Origin: Mycolicibacterium rutilum
GTDB lineage: Bacteria > Actinomycetota > Actinomycetes > Mycobacteriales > Mycobacteriaceae
Length of the DNA stretch: 64,000 nt
Direction of reading: 5' to 3'
Assembly: GCF_900108565.1 (NCBI RefSeq)
Contig: NZ_LT629971.1
Coordinates: forward strand, 4,588,001 to 4,652,000
Made by a program: the position numbers and the translations under genes. The notes under the pieces were generated by a model, which ran no database searches, had not been told where the DNA came from, and worked only from the letters and a program-made list of their open reading frames with translations. Below, piece after piece: positions 17,800 to 26,473 of this stretch; the first letter of the stretch is position 1, and each line of letters opens with the position of its first letter.

Positions 17800-18182
17800 G
17801 CGCCCGCCCCGTTCACCGTCGCCGTCAACTGGGCCGAATCGATGAACGAGTCCTTGCGCGCCACCAGGCCGTCGGCGGTCACCGTCACCAGATCGAGGCA
17901 GTCGAACCGGACGGACCCGTTGATCAGCGCCCAGTCCAGCACCCAGTGGTCGTCACCGTAGAGCACCCGGTAGATCTCGAACGAGAAGTCCGGGAACTGT
18001 TCGAAGATCGTCGCGAACGCGTCGCGGGCCGCTTGACGACCGACGGCGGGTGTTGTGCCCGTGTGCGTCCAGAACCGGGTGTCGTCGGTGTGCAGCGCGG
18101 CAATCGCGTCGGGATCGCGGGCGGCCCACGCCGCGAAGTACCGCTGGGACAGCTGCTCCAGGTCCGATCGTGACATTTGCAT
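17796..18182 (-). CDS. SnoaL-like / nuclear transport factor 2-fold protein
   Basis: About 128 residues of NTF2-like fold: QRYFAAWAARDPDAIAALHTDDTRFW at the N-terminus, GRQAARDAFATIFEQFPDF in the centre and the strand DHWVLDWALINGSV, with the RKDSFID ending of this family. In-frame starts are GTG 18197, ATG 18182 and ATG 18176. The first is unlikely because the palindromic operator candidate covers it. Coupled by GTGA to DUF3237 downstream and 19 bp after EspI-1. Confidence 0.82.
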   Translation of the reverse strand: MQMSRSDLEQLSQRYFAAWAARDPDAIAALHTDDTRFWTHTGTTPAVGRQAARDAFATIFEQFPDFSFEIYRVLYGDDHWVLDWALINGSVRFDCLDLVTVTADGLVARKDSFIDSAQLTATVNGAGA

Positions 18183-18218
18183 ACCCAGAGTATGCACTTA
18201 CCTACCTGCGGTATGCAA
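18178..18218. promoter_or_regulatory. Palindromic operator with an extra half-site, probable TetR target
   Basis: TGCATAC-CCAGA-GTATGCA (18178-18196) is a perfect inverted repeat with 7-bp arms and a 5-bp spacer. A third half-site, GTATGCAA, lies at 18211-18218 and a fourth at 15833-15840 next to the tetR start. The cluster overlaps the SnoaL translation start and the last codons of EspI-1. Arm length and spacing suit a TetR dimer. Confidence 0.5.
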
Positions 18219-19200
18219 CATGAGCGGCCGACACCGTGTCGGTGACAGTGGCGGCCAGCCCGAGGAACGCCTGCCGGGTCTCGGCCGCGCACAACTCGAG
18301 GTCGATCTGAGACCCCTCGGCCAGATGGTCGTCGAACGGGATGACGTGCATCGCGCGCACCCGCGGTAGGAACTGCGGCGCCAGCTGGTCGAGGTCGAGC
18401 CCCAGCTCCCCCGGCCGGGACGCACTGAAGACGACCGTCGCCCCGGGGATCAGATGTGCATAGCCGTGCCGCTCGAGCCAGCGCAGCGTCGCCCACGCAC
18501 TGCGCGCCGAATCCACGGCGGGTGAGGCCACGACGATGACCATGTCCGCCTCGCTGAGCACGCCGGCCATCGCCGAGTGCACAAGGCCGGTACCGCAATC
18601 GGTGAGGATGATGTTGTAGAACCGCTGCAGCACCTGCAGCACGCCGCGATAGTCCGCTTCGGAGAACGCTTCTGAGGTTGCGGGGTCCCGCTCGGAGGCC
18701 AGGATCTCCAGCCGGCTGGTGCTCTGCGAGGTGTGCAGGCGCATGTCCGAGTAGCGCACGATGCGGTCGTCGAGCAGCACGTCGCGCACCGTGGACTCGG
18801 TCTCGTCCGGGCCGCGCTGGGCCAGGGTACCGAAATCGGGGTTGGCATCGACCGCGATGATCCGGTCTCCGCGGGTGGCCGCCAGCGTCGCGCCCAGCCC
18901 GACCGTGATCGTGGTCTTGCCGACACCGCCCTTCTGCGACAGCACGGCCACGCTGTGCGGCCCGCGTACCGGCTGGTTGACACGCTCGACGAGCGCGCGG
19001 TGGCCCGCCTCCTTCGCCGATACGCCCGGGTTGAGACCGGTCACCCGGTGCACCGCACCGCGCCAGCCGGTCCTCGGCACCGGTTGGCGTTGCACCAGGC
19101 CCAATTCGCCGTCGGTGGGCACCGCAGGCCACGCCGGCTCGGCGGCGGCACTGACGAACGGCGTTGCCGTAGCGGGGTTCTGTCCGACGTGTCGCGTCAT
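18202..19200 (-). CDS. EspI-type MinD/ParA-like ATPase of the ESX locus, copy 1
   Basis: A 332-residue protein. A short Pro/Ala-rich N-terminus is followed by the linker GWRGAVHRVTGLNPG typical of EspI proteins. A MinD/ParA ATPase begins at residue 83, with deviant Walker A KGGVGKTT at 90-97, VDANPDFGTL, and IILTDCGTGLVHSAM as Walker B. EspI in ESX-1 helps control secretion in response to ATP; here the role is inferred by family. It lacks the long polyproline region seen in copy 2. It lies 14 bp downstream of eccA. Confidence 0.88.
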   Translation of the reverse strand: MTRHVGQNPATATPFVSAAAEPAWPAVPTDGELGLVQRQPVPRTGWRGAVHRVTGLNPGVSAKEAGHRALVERVNQPVRGPHSVAVLSQKGGVGKTTITVGLGATLAATRGDRIIAVDANPDFGTLAQRGPDETESTVRDVLLDDRIVRYSDMRLHTSQSTSRLEILASERDPATSEAFSEADYRGVLQVLQRFYNIILTDCGTGLVHSAMAGVLSEADMVIVVASPAVDSARSAWATLRWLERHGYAHLIPGATVVFSASRPGELGLDLDQLAPQFLPRVRAMHVIPFDDHLAEGSQIDLELCAAETRQAFLGLAATVTDTVSAAHVAYRR

Positions 19201-19214
19201 CGTCGTGTTCCTTG

Positions 19215-21032
19215 TCAGTTCGGCGTCAGCATGCCGAGCACTTGTCGCAGCGCCGCCTGCATATCGGAGACCTCGATGCGCATCAACGAGCTCTCGTCGA
19301 GGTCCTGCAGGCTGGTCCCGTGCTGCTCACTCAGCCGGTACTCGCGTTCCTCCTCGGCCGCTTCGATGACGTTGCGGACGAACCGGCCGTTACCGAGCAG
19401 GTCGACGCGTCTGCGCAGTTGACCGCTCGGGTCCAGCGCCTCGCCCTCGCACAGCCCGAGGCAGGTCGCGACCAGTTCCTCGTACGCGGCGTCCGACAGC
19501 TCCGAGTCACGGGATCGCGCGATGAGCCGACCGATGTCACCGAGTTCGGCGGCGTTGTACGACTGGAACCGGATGCGTTTGGTGAACCGTGACGCCAGAC
19601 CCTCGTTCGAGGCGAGGAATCTGTCGATCTCGGCGTCGTAGCCGGCGATGATGACCACCAGGCGATCCCGGTCGTTCTCCATCCTGGCGAGTAGCGTGTC
19701 GACCGCCTCCCTGCCGAACGCGTCACCGCCGGCCAGGCCCGTCTGGATCAGCGTGTACGCCTCATCGATGAACAGCACGCCGTCCATCGCCGAATCGATC
19801 AGGGCCGTCGTCTTGATCGCTGTGCTGCCCAGGTGCTGCCCGACGAAGTCGCTGCGTTTCGCCTCGACGATGTTCGGCGTCCGCAGCAGGCCGAGGCCGC
19901 AGTACGTCTGAGCGACAACGCGGGCGATGGTCGTCTTGCCGGTGCCCGGTGGGCCGGTGAAGGCCAGGTGCAGGGAACGCGCAGCGGCATTCAGCCCCTT
20001 GTCGCCGCGCACTTTCGCCAGCATGGCGGCCGATTTGAGCTTCGCCACCTGAAGCTTGACCTCGGACAGCCCGATCTGACGGTCCAGTTCCTCCTGCGCG
20101 GCCCGCAAATACTCGTTGCCCCGTTCGGACAGGTCGTCACCGACGAGATCGGCCGCGCTGGGGGCACTGTCGGGATCCCAGCGATCGGTCCGCGCGTCGA
20201 TCATCTCCTTGGATGTGATGACCAAGCGGTACTTGGGATCGGCCAGCGCGGCCGCGTTGGCCTCGAAGCCGGGCTCCTCGCTGTAGATGCGCTCGAAGAT
20301 GACGCGAGCGTCCTGTTCGTTGCCCATCTCCCGCAGTGTCAGCCCTTTACAGAACTCCGCCGCCTTGCGGGCCGCCGGGATCGGACCTGCGATCGCCTGA
20401 TCGAGGCGTCGGATTCCCTCGCCGAACAACCCCATCTGGGCGCATGCCGAGCCCACCATGAGGTGAGCGCCCGCGGCGATGTACTCATCGGTGAACGACG
20501 CTGAATTGCTCACCGCGGTCAGCACATCGGGCCAGCGTTGCGTGGTGAAGTGCAGCACGCCGCGGATGTAGGCGCAGATGTCGTCGGCCTGACGGTCTCC
20601 GTCGGGGACGGTGGCGCGCACCGTGTCCAACTCATCGAGAACCCGTTCGGCCTCGTCAAAGTCCTTGGCGGCGATCATGCTCGCCGCGTACGCGAGATGG
20701 ATCTCGGTCTTGGTGCCCAGCGGATAGTCGAGATACAGACCCGTCTGAAAGCGACCCATGAGCGTGCGCGGCGGAAGCCCCAGCCTTCGCTGTTCCCGAA
20801 ACAGCGACGTCGAACTGGTCCGGTACAGGTGATAGAGGACCTCCGCGCCGGTGTCACCGGCAGCCGCGCGGCCGAGCCATGCGTCGCACATGTCGGGGTC
20901 GTACTCGGTGGCGCGCTTGAATGCTCGCGCGGCGTAGTCGACGTCGCGCTCGGTCTCCATGCCGTCGATGGGGATGCCCAGCGACAGCACGCCCGCATCG
21001 AACACCCGCTGCGCGTCGTTGGTGGCACTCAT
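19215..21032 (-). CDS. eccA: ESX secretion AAA+ ATPase EccA
   Basis: A 605-residue cytosolic EccA. The N-terminal half (residues 1-300) is a TPR-like helical domain: ALGIPIDGMETE near the start, with repeated acidic/aromatic helices. The C-terminal half is a CbxX/CfqX-type AAA+ ATPase with Walker A GPPGTGKT (K366), Walker B VLFIDEAYTL (D423, E424) and sensor region VIIAGYDAEIDRFLASNEGL. EccA proteins act with EspG to recycle PE/PPE-chaperone complexes. The first gene of its operon, divergent from the espH-like gene, with a 194-bp gap that must hold both promoters. Confidence 0.95.
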   Translation of the reverse strand: MSATNDAQRVFDAGVLSLGIPIDGMETERDVDYAARAFKRATEYDPDMCDAWLGRAAAGDTGAEVLYHLYRTSSTSLFREQRRLGLPPRTLMGRFQTGLYLDYPLGTKTEIHLAYAASMIAAKDFDEAERVLDELDTVRATVPDGDRQADDICAYIRGVLHFTTQRWPDVLTAVSNSASFTDEYIAAGAHLMVGSACAQMGLFGEGIRRLDQAIAGPIPAARKAAEFCKGLTLREMGNEQDARVIFERIYSEEPGFEANAAALADPKYRLVITSKEMIDARTDRWDPDSAPSAADLVGDDLSERGNEYLRAAQEELDRQIGLSEVKLQVAKLKSAAMLAKVRGDKGLNAAARSLHLAFTGPPGTGKTTIARVVAQTYCGLGLLRTPNIVEAKRSDFVGQHLGSTAIKTTALIDSAMDGVLFIDEAYTLIQTGLAGGDAFGREAVDTLLARMENDRDRLVVIIAGYDAEIDRFLASNEGLASRFTKRIRFQSYNAAELGDIGRLIARSRDSELSDAAYEELVATCLGLCEGEALDPSGQLRRRVDLLGNGRFVRNVIEAAEEEREYRLSEQHGTSLQDLDESSLMRIEVSDMQAALRQVLGMLTPN

Positions 21033-21226
21033 TTGAGGTGATCAGTCTCCTCACTGCGCTGCGCGCCGCTGAGCGCGATATGCGAGGACAGACACTCGGT
21101 CTCGACAGAATGCGTAGTGCTGACGAGTGTTTCGCACATCCTGGGCCCGCTGACTTCCGGACGGACGCTCGTGATTGTACGCAGATTGACCGTTGCGGCG
21201 GACCCCGATTTGTCTAACGTAGAACC

Positions 21227-21547
21227 ATGCCGCAGCCGACGGTTCGATCAGCAAATGGTTCCATCGCCGTACGCACCACCGAGCGTGGCCTACCGCTCGC
21301 GCTTCGGCTCGACCGAACGGCATTGCAGAGCTCGCCGCAGCAATTGGCCGACGACATCTTGGCGCTGTGCCGGCTGGCGGCAGCGAGGGCACAGGTGGCC
21401 CGGCGCCGCGACCTCGTCGAAAAAGGCTTTGACGCCAGCGTAATCCGGACGATGCGGCTGGCGACCGAGGCCGACCTCCTCGATGCTGAGCAGCAGGTCT
21501 TCGGCGCCGACGACGATCTTCCCGCGACATGGATGAGGCAGCCGTGA
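21227..21547 (+). CDS. EspH-like DUF2694 ESX accessory protein
   Basis: A 106-residue protein matching the central domain of EspH. The beta hairpin SANGSIAVRTTERGLPLALRLD is followed by LADDILALCRLAAARAQVARR, like the EspH segment around LADEIFVIADLARQKARA. EspH proteins help stabilise and export the EspE/EspF pair in ESX-1. The acidic N-terminal extension of M. tuberculosis EspH is missing here. It heads the plus-strand secretion-substrate operon and overlaps the next gene. Confidence 0.72.
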   Translation: MPQPTVRSANGSIAVRTTERGLPLALRLDRTALQSSPQQLADDILALCRLAAARAQVARRRDLVEKGFDASVIRTMRLATEADLLDAEQQVFGADDDLPATWMRQP

Positions 21548-21897
21548 CCGGTCTGGCGGACTCTCTGATCGCCCGCATCCAGAAGCAACGCGACCTGATG
21601 CAGGCGATGGACGAACACTGCCAATCGATCTCGGCGCGCGTCAGCAGCCGCGATGAGAACGTCACCGTCGAAGTCGACGGCTACGGCGCGATGACCGGGT
21701 TGTGGCTGGGCGACAACGCCCACCGCCTGGGCGCCGATGCACTCGCGAGCCTCATCGTGCAGACCGCGCACGCGGCCGCCGCAGTGGCCGCCGAACGGCA
21801 GGGCTTTCTGACCGAGCAGTTCGCATCGCGCATGCGCGAGCTCGAACTGGCCCCGTTGACCCGTTGGGATCAAACCGTTTTCGAGCCCAACCGGTAG
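21544..21897 (+). CDS. EspL-like YbaB/EbfC-family protein
   Basis: About 117 residues with the YbaB/EbfC pattern: a long N-terminal helix, the strand turn NVTVEVDGYGAMTGLWLG, and a C-terminal helix (ASLIVQTAHAAAAVAAERQGFL). ESX-1 EspL belongs to this family and stabilises EspE/EspF/EspH-type proteins. I prefer GTG 21544, which overlaps the previous stop as GTGA and follows GATGAGG; ATG 21529 is also in frame. A second protein of this family (46020-46487) precedes the giant effector. Confidence 0.78.
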   Translation: MTGLADSLIARIQKQRDLMQAMDEHCQSISARVSSRDENVTVEVDGYGAMTGLWLGDNAHRLGADALASLIVQTAHAAAAVAAERQGFLTEQFASRMRELELAPLTRWDQTVFEPNR

Positions 21898-22288
21898 GCG
21901 AGCGCGGACGCACCGTGTCGCATCCTCGAACTCGGTTACCCGACAGCCGTTTTCAAAACAGGCGAAGGGTCCGCGTTCCCCAAGCTGGTAGCTGACGGCA
22001 CCGCACCGCGACAATCGCCGTGCTGCTCGCACCTCAACCGCACTGTTCACAGGTACACGGACGTGACGACGAGACGGGGCGGTGTAACGGCAGCACGGTC
22101 GCCACCACAGCGGTCAATATTTGCTCGGCAATTTTGACGCCAACAATACTAATTATCGCGCCTTTTGAATGCATTCATGCGCGCCGAAAATCGTTAGCTG
22201 CTGGCGCGGTACACCGCTATAGTGAATTCCTCTGCGGAGCCAAGTCTATCCCCGAGTCCGGGACGATAGTTCGGAAGGTACTGACGCC
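21898..22288. other. AT-rich intergenic region ahead of the EspC/EspA-like genes
   Basis: This 391-bp stretch contains an unusually AT-rich core (about 22110-22200) compared with the rest of the window. No reading frame in it is convincing. It holds a plausible sigma70-type promoter near 22194-22223 and a GGAAGG ribosome site before 22289. The AT-rich patch could be a nucleoid-protein (Lsr2/EspR) binding region, as at other ESX loci; this is inference. Confidence 0.5.
22194..22223 (+). promoter_or_regulatory. Candidate promoter for the EspC/EspA-like operon
   Basis: TATAGT at 22218-22223 is a good -10 hexamer. An 18-bp spacer separates it from a weak -35 (TTAGCT, 22194-22199). The start codon of the EspC-like gene is 66 bp downstream. 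Confidence 0.35.
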
Positions 22289-22573
22289 ATGAGTGACGCA
22301 TTTCTCGCCGTTCCCGCCGGCATGTCCGCATTCTCCACCGCCAGCCAGTCCGCGTCCGCGGCGATCGTCGCCGCCGGAACCGCGGACTCTGCGGCCGTCG
22401 TGAACACGGTGGCCCTTGCGCTCGGACCGATCGGCGCGGCGTTTCTGGCGGCTTACGGGCCAGCTCAGGCAAACAATTTGGCCGGCACCCTGCTGGTCGG
22501 CGGTGTGCACGCCGGGGTCAGCGCCGCGACCGACTCGGCTAAGTCCGCCGTCGTTGCCGCCGACAACGGATAG
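22289..22573 (+). CDS. EspC/EspF-like ESX secretion-associated protein
   Basis: A 94-residue Ala-rich helical protein. Its pattern (LAVPAGMSAFSTASQSASAA, then LGPIGAAFLAAYGPAQANNL) lines up with EspC, where a hydrophobic turn containing GP separates two helices. EspC/EspF are small T7S substrates exported together with EspA/EspE. The next gene, 13 bp downstream, has the corresponding EspA/EspE-like character. The C-terminal Yxxx[D/E] export signal is not obvious, so the partner may carry it. Assignment is by pattern only. Confidence 0.6.
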   Translation: MSDAFLAVPAGMSAFSTASQSASAAIVAAGTADSAAVVNTVALALGPIGAAFLAAYGPAQANNLAGTLLVGGVHAGVSAATDSAKSAVVAADNG

Positions 22574-22586
22574 TTCCGCGGCACCG

Positions 22587-23897
22587 ATGGCAGCCCTCGT
22601 CCCTCCGGCGCCCGTCAATCCGACCGGGCAGTTGGCGCACACCATCCCCGGCTATGACCCGACGCCGGCGATCGCGGCGCAAGAGCAGAGTCTTCAGGAC
22701 TTTCTGAATTTGCCAGTAAAGGAAATTTTGGCCCGATTGGGGTTATCTTCTCCGGAAGAAGCGAAGCCGGAAAATGGCGAGGAGCCGCGGCCGGAAGAAC
22801 AGCCTCCGGAGCCCGAGCCGCAGGCGAGTCCGATGGACCCGAGTGCGCTGATCAGCCCGGTCACCGATGCGCTCGGCACGCTGGGCTCAGGACTGTTCGA
22901 AGGGACCGACCCGTTGGCGATGCTGCAGGGCATCTCCCAGGTGTTCCAGTCCACCAGCGGCACGCTTGCGCATTCCCTCGGGGCTGTCGACGACTCGTGG
23001 CAGGGCGCCTCCAGCACCGCCGCGGCGGCCAAGACGGCCGCCGCCGTTTCCGACGGCGCGCGCGTCGCCGAACAGTCGGAGGTGTTGCGCAGCAGCCTCG
23101 CCGCCGCCTCCGCCGACGTGGCCCAGGCACGCGCGCGAATGATCGCCATCATCGCCGAATTTCAGGCGACCATGGCGGCGATCGGCCCGAACATCATCTT
23201 TCCGTGGGGTTGGGCGGCAGCCATCGCGGCGGCCAACAAGGCCATCGCCTCCGCGGCCGAGGTGATCGCGTCACTGCAGGCGTCATTGGGCACGCAGGCT
23301 GCCCAGGTCACCGCCGCAGGTGCGCCCGTCGGGGTGACCGCCGCTCCCACGGCGGCCGGCTCCCCCCTCGCGGGCATGGCGTCCCCGCTGATGTCGATGG
23401 CGACCAAAGGCGCCCAAGCCGGTATTCAAGCGGCCACCGGCGCCGCAAGCCAAGCCGCGAGCCAGGCGGCGAGCGAATCCGCCGCCGCGGCAGACGAACC
23501 CGCCCGTGCCGCAGGCGGTGGTGCGGCGGCGATGGCACCGCGCGGCGCCGGCGGTGGCGGGGGCGGTGGCTACGGCGGCGCCGGAGGTGGATCACCGGCG
23601 TTACGGTCCCTGGCGTCCTCACCCATGGTGCAGCCCGAGACCGCGACCACCCAGCAGGCGACGGTACGCGCAACCGCGGGCGTCGGCGCGGGAGGCGGCG
23701 GGATGATGGGCGCACCGTACGCCCCGATGGCCGGTGCCGGTGCGGGCGCGAACTCGTCGAACACCCACACCGCGGCGCCGTTCCTGCACACCACCGACAA
23801 AGGCGGCGAGATCGTCGGGGATCTCGGCACGTCAGCGCCACCCGTACTCGGCGCGTCCGACCCGAACGAACCGCCGGATGTCGAACTCCGGATCTAG
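22587..23897 (+). CDS. EspA/EspE-like WXG helical ESX substrate
   Basis: A 436-residue protein. An acidic Pro/Glu-rich leader (EEAKPENGEEPRPEEQPPEP) is followed by a helical segment with a WxG turn (VDDSWQGASSTAAAAKTAAA, about residue 140) and a long Ala-rich helical pair including a hydrophobic IGPNIIFPWGWAAAIAAA. A low-complexity Gly-rich tail and MMGAPYAPMAG come next. It ends near TSAPPVLGASDP, a C-terminal motif shared with two other proteins of this locus. WxG position, length and pairing with the small upstream gene resemble EspA/EspE. ATG 22587 is the first suitable start after the previous gene. Confidence 0.62.
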   Translation: MAALVPPAPVNPTGQLAHTIPGYDPTPAIAAQEQSLQDFLNLPVKEILARLGLSSPEEAKPENGEEPRPEEQPPEPEPQASPMDPSALISPVTDALGTLGSGLFEGTDPLAMLQGISQVFQSTSGTLAHSLGAVDDSWQGASSTAAAAKTAAAVSDGARVAEQSEVLRSSLAAASADVAQARARMIAIIAEFQATMAAIGPNIIFPWGWAAAIAAANKAIASAAEVIASLQASLGTQAAQVTAAGAPVGVTAAPTAAGSPLAGMASPLMSMATKGAQAGIQAATGAASQAASQAASESAAAADEPARAAGGGAAAMAPRGAGGGGGGGYGGAGGGSPALRSLASSPMVQPETATTQQATVRATAGVGAGGGGMMGAPYAPMAGAGAGANSSNTHTAAPFLHTTDKGGEIVGDLGTSAPPVLGASDPNEPPDVELRI

Positions 23898-23917
23898 AAG
23901 TCAGTGAGGAGCAACGA

Positions 23918-24214
23918 ATGGCCGATAACGCCGGGATGTCGATCCAGCCTGCCGAGGTGCTCGACGTCAGCCGTCAACTCGATGAGCTCGCCGCCCGCGT
24001 CGAGCGCGTGATCCACGACGAGTCCGCCCATCTCGCGGTGACCGCGCCGGGCCGCGACGAGGTCTCTCAGCGCGTGGCCGCGACCCTCAACGAGGTCCAC
24101 GCCTCGTTCGGCACCGCCACCGAGAGAGGCCTCGGCGAAATGCACGAGGTGGCGGCCACGCTGCGGGGCCACTCGAACAACGTCGCCGCGGCTGACGGGG
24201 ACTTCATCAGCTGA
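23918..24214 (+). CDS. PE-family protein of the ESX locus
   Basis: A 98-residue protein with the PE domain layout: two Ala-rich helices joined by a turn near TAPGRDEVSQRVAATLNEVH. It lacks a long C-terminal extension, like PE35/PE36. The C-terminal Yxxx[D/E] signal seems to have lost its Tyr (HSNNVAAAD). A GAGGAG ribosome site precedes ATG 23918. The PPE gene starts 1 bp after its stop, the standard layout for a heterodimer recognised by EspG. Confidence 0.72.
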   Translation: MADNAGMSIQPAEVLDVSRQLDELAARVERVIHDESAHLAVTAPGRDEVSQRVAATLNEVHASFGTATERGLGEMHEVAATLRGHSNNVAAADGDFIS

Positions 24215-24215
24215 T

Positions 24216-25301
24216 ATGGGATTCACCAATGTTGCGTGGGCTTCCCGCAGCACGGAACAACTGGCGCGGGACCTCACCGAAGGTCCCGGGCCGGCTTCCG
24301 TGGGTAACGCGGGCGCAGCATGGATTCGAGTCGCCAACGAAATCACCGCGGTATCACAGGATTTCGACAAGCTGCTGATCCGCCTGAAAGGGGTGTGGGA
24401 GAGCCAGGCCTCGGACGCGGCCGCGCGGCGCCTCGAGGAGTTCGGCAAATGGCTGCAGGCCGTCAGCCTCAGCGCGGCGGCCAACGGCCAGCGGGCCGAG
24501 GAGGCCGCCGTCGCGAACACCGTCGCGGTGCTGGCCATGCCCAGCGTCTCGGAGGCAATCGAAGCCAAGGCGGCACAAGACATGATGGCATCGCTGGCGG
24601 CGTACAACGGTGCAGTCCTGACGGGCCGTTTCGCCGAATTCGACGAGGCCGCGACCGCCGATCAGGCCAACGCGGCGGCGGTGATGACGTCGTACGAGGA
24701 GGCGGTGGCCCACCTGGCGCAGCCGTGGGAGCAGCCGCCTCCCCCGGACGTGTCGAAAGGCAACGCGCTCGCCGCCGAACGCGGCGCCGCGGCCGAGACC
24801 GCCGGTGGCGGGTCAGCGGGCGGCGCGGCGGGTGGCGGGATTCCGGCGATGCCGCTGGGTCCGATGACAGCGCAGGAAGTCAAGTCCACCGCGGACCCCA
24901 AGAATCTGCAGCGCACCGCAGCGGCGTCGGCCGGAGGTGCGGGCGGCGCCGGGATGCACGGCGCCCCGTACGCGCCCATGGGCGCGATGGGCCGCGGCGA
25001 TCAGGGCCGCGACTACGACTCGAGCCAGCCGGCGGCAGCCCTGGACGGCGCCGGCGAATCCGCCGCCGGACTGTCGGATTCGGGTCAGCCGTGGCTTCCG
25101 GCCACCGCGGACAACGACGCGCCGTTCACTGTGTCGAACGTCAGCTGGGGGCCGGACACCGCGCTGTTCGACGAGCTGGTCGCGCCGGAGGAGCCTCGTG
25201 TGGAGGGGTTCGCCGACGAACCCGAGCGCACGCTTCAGCAAGTGGATGACAGCTGGGTGGCTCCCCCGGTCCTCGGTGTCGATCGGAAGCTGAACCTGTG
25301 A
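24216..25301 (+). CDS. PPE-family protein of the ESX locus
   Basis: A 361-residue protein. Residues 1-165 follow the PPE helical hairpin: GPGPASVGNAGAAWIRVANE, then a WES turn in place of the usual WxG (GVWESQASDAAARRL), then MMASLAAYNGAV and a closing ATADQANAAAVMTSYEEA. The PPE tripeptide itself is replaced by LTEGP. The tail is Gly/Ala-rich with MHGAPYAPMGAMGRGD and ends DDSWVAPPVLGVDRKLNL. The adjacent PE and EspG genes support the call. Confidence 0.78.
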   Translation: MGFTNVAWASRSTEQLARDLTEGPGPASVGNAGAAWIRVANEITAVSQDFDKLLIRLKGVWESQASDAAARRLEEFGKWLQAVSLSAAANGQRAEEAAVANTVAVLAMPSVSEAIEAKAAQDMMASLAAYNGAVLTGRFAEFDEAATADQANAAAVMTSYEEAVAHLAQPWEQPPPPDVSKGNALAAERGAAAETAGGGSAGGAAGGGIPAMPLGPMTAQEVKSTADPKNLQRTAAASAGGAGGAGMHGAPYAPMGAMGRGDQGRDYDSSQPAAALDGAGESAAGLSDSGQPWLPATADNDAPFTVSNVSWGPDTALFDELVAPEEPRVEGFADEPERTLQQVDDSWVAPPVLGVDRKLNL

Positions 25302-26119
25302 CCGCGGTGTGCGCAGCGCGTTTCGTCGTCAGTGACGACGAGCTGCAGGTTGCCGCTGCGCGGATCGGCGTGCAGTCGTGGCCGGTCGTCCTCGACGTAC
25401 GCCCCCGCCACAGCACCGAGTCGGAACTGCTCGCCGCCTCCGATGTTGCGACACACAACCTCACCGAGCGCGGGTTGATCGAACACGGCGAACTCGCCGC
25501 CGAGTTGGGCTCGGTGCTGACCGCGCTACAACGACCTCCCCGTGAACTTGCGATGCGCCTGGTCACCCCCGACGGCATCGCGCGGGTCGCCGTCGTTCGG
25601 GCGGGCACCCGGGTCGTGACTGCCTGCCGGGTCGGCACCGAGACCACCCTCGAGGATCTCGGTGCGGCACCCGGTCCCGCGTCCACCGGCGTCGCGGTGC
25701 GCGCGCTGCTGCGCCACCTGCCCGCAGCCGTGGCCGCCGAGATACCACCGGTGGGTGCTCCGCTCGACGCATTCAGCGAGGCGTTGTCGGGAACGCATGA
25801 CGCCACGGAGCTTTCGGACCGTATCCGCGCGCTCGGGGCGGAGCCGCGAGCCGCCATGCTGCTCGGTTCGGCGCTGGCGTCTCGGCAGGCGTTCGCCGAA
25901 GTGGTGTCGTACGCGCTCGATCCCGAGGACGATCGCATCACCCGCTCCTCCGCCGCGCTCGGGGTGTTCTACACCAAACGGGGGCGGATCGTCGCCGCCC
26001 CCAGCGCATCACCGAGCAACCAACTGTGGACAACGTTCAAACCGGGGTCCGATCACGCCATCGCGCAGGGCGTCGATCAGCTCATCGGGCTTGCCGGCGA
26101 CAGATGGGAGGAGTGCTAG
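25298..26119 (+). CDS. espG: EspG chaperone
   Basis: A 273-residue EspG, the cytosolic chaperone that binds the PPE tip and delivers PE/PPE pairs to its ESX system. Typical blocks are the N-terminal beta region (FVVSDDELQVAAARIGVQSWP), LTPDG-like strand LVTPDGIARVAVVRAGTRVV, and the C-terminal GVFYTKRGRIVAAPS with the helix HAIAQGVDQLIGLA. It starts at GTG 25298 overlapping the PPE stop (GTGA). The order PE-PPE-EspG-Esx-Esx is close to that of ESX-2. Confidence 0.88.
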   Translation: MTAVCAARFVVSDDELQVAAARIGVQSWPVVLDVRPRHSTESELLAASDVATHNLTERGLIEHGELAAELGSVLTALQRPPRELAMRLVTPDGIARVAVVRAGTRVVTACRVGTETTLEDLGAAPGPASTGVAVRALLRHLPAAVAAEIPPVGAPLDAFSEALSGTHDATELSDRIRALGAEPRAAMLLGSALASRQAFAEVVSYALDPEDDRITRSSAALGVFYTKRGRIVAAPSASPSNQLWTTFKPGSDHAIAQGVDQLIGLAGDRWEEC

Positions 26120-26186
26120 ATCCAGCTCAGTTACGAGTCTCAATTCGTGCGGCGGGTAACGCCGTTGGACACAACGAGAGGAAGAT

Positions 26187-26456
26187 ATGACGCTCAATCT
26201 CACGCCATCCGAAGCCGAAACCAAGATCACCCAGGTCGACGAGGCGATGGGCAACCTTCGGACACTGGCCAGCAAGATCCTCGACAGCACCGAGACCATG
26301 ACGTCCGGTTCCTGGCTGGGCGGTCGCGCGCAGGTGTTCCGCAGCATCATGACCCAGCACTCCGATGACTTCAATTACGTCATCGGCCAGCTGACGCAGG
26401 TCGCCGAAAAGGGCAAGGGCGACATCCGCACGCTGGTCAGCCACGACACCGACTAG
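26187..26456 (+). CDS. WXG100 protein (Esx pair member, WLG)
   Basis: An 89-residue WXG100 protein: helix, SGSWLGGRAQ turn (W43-L-G45), helix. It has the length and central WxG of EsxB/EsxA-type substrates. The AGGAAG ribosome site lies 6-7 bp before the ATG. The next Esx-like gene follows after 17 bp, so the two are expected to form the usual four-helix heterodimer secreted by this system. Confidence 0.88.
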   Translation: MTLNLTPSEAETKITQVDEAMGNLRTLASKILDSTETMTSGSWLGGRAQVFRSIMTQHSDDFNYVIGQLTQVAEKGKGDIRTLVSHDTD

Positions 26457-26473
26457 AAGGAAGAGACACACGC

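Noticed and set aside
17924..19132. A 402-codon minus-strand frame overlapping EspI-1
   Set aside because: A frame-shifted shadow of EspI-1, which has intact Walker motifs in its own frame.
22416..22586. An upstream extension of the EspA/E-like gene
   Set aside because: It would overlap the EspC-like gene over most of its length and has no family similarity; ATG 22587 is a suitable start.
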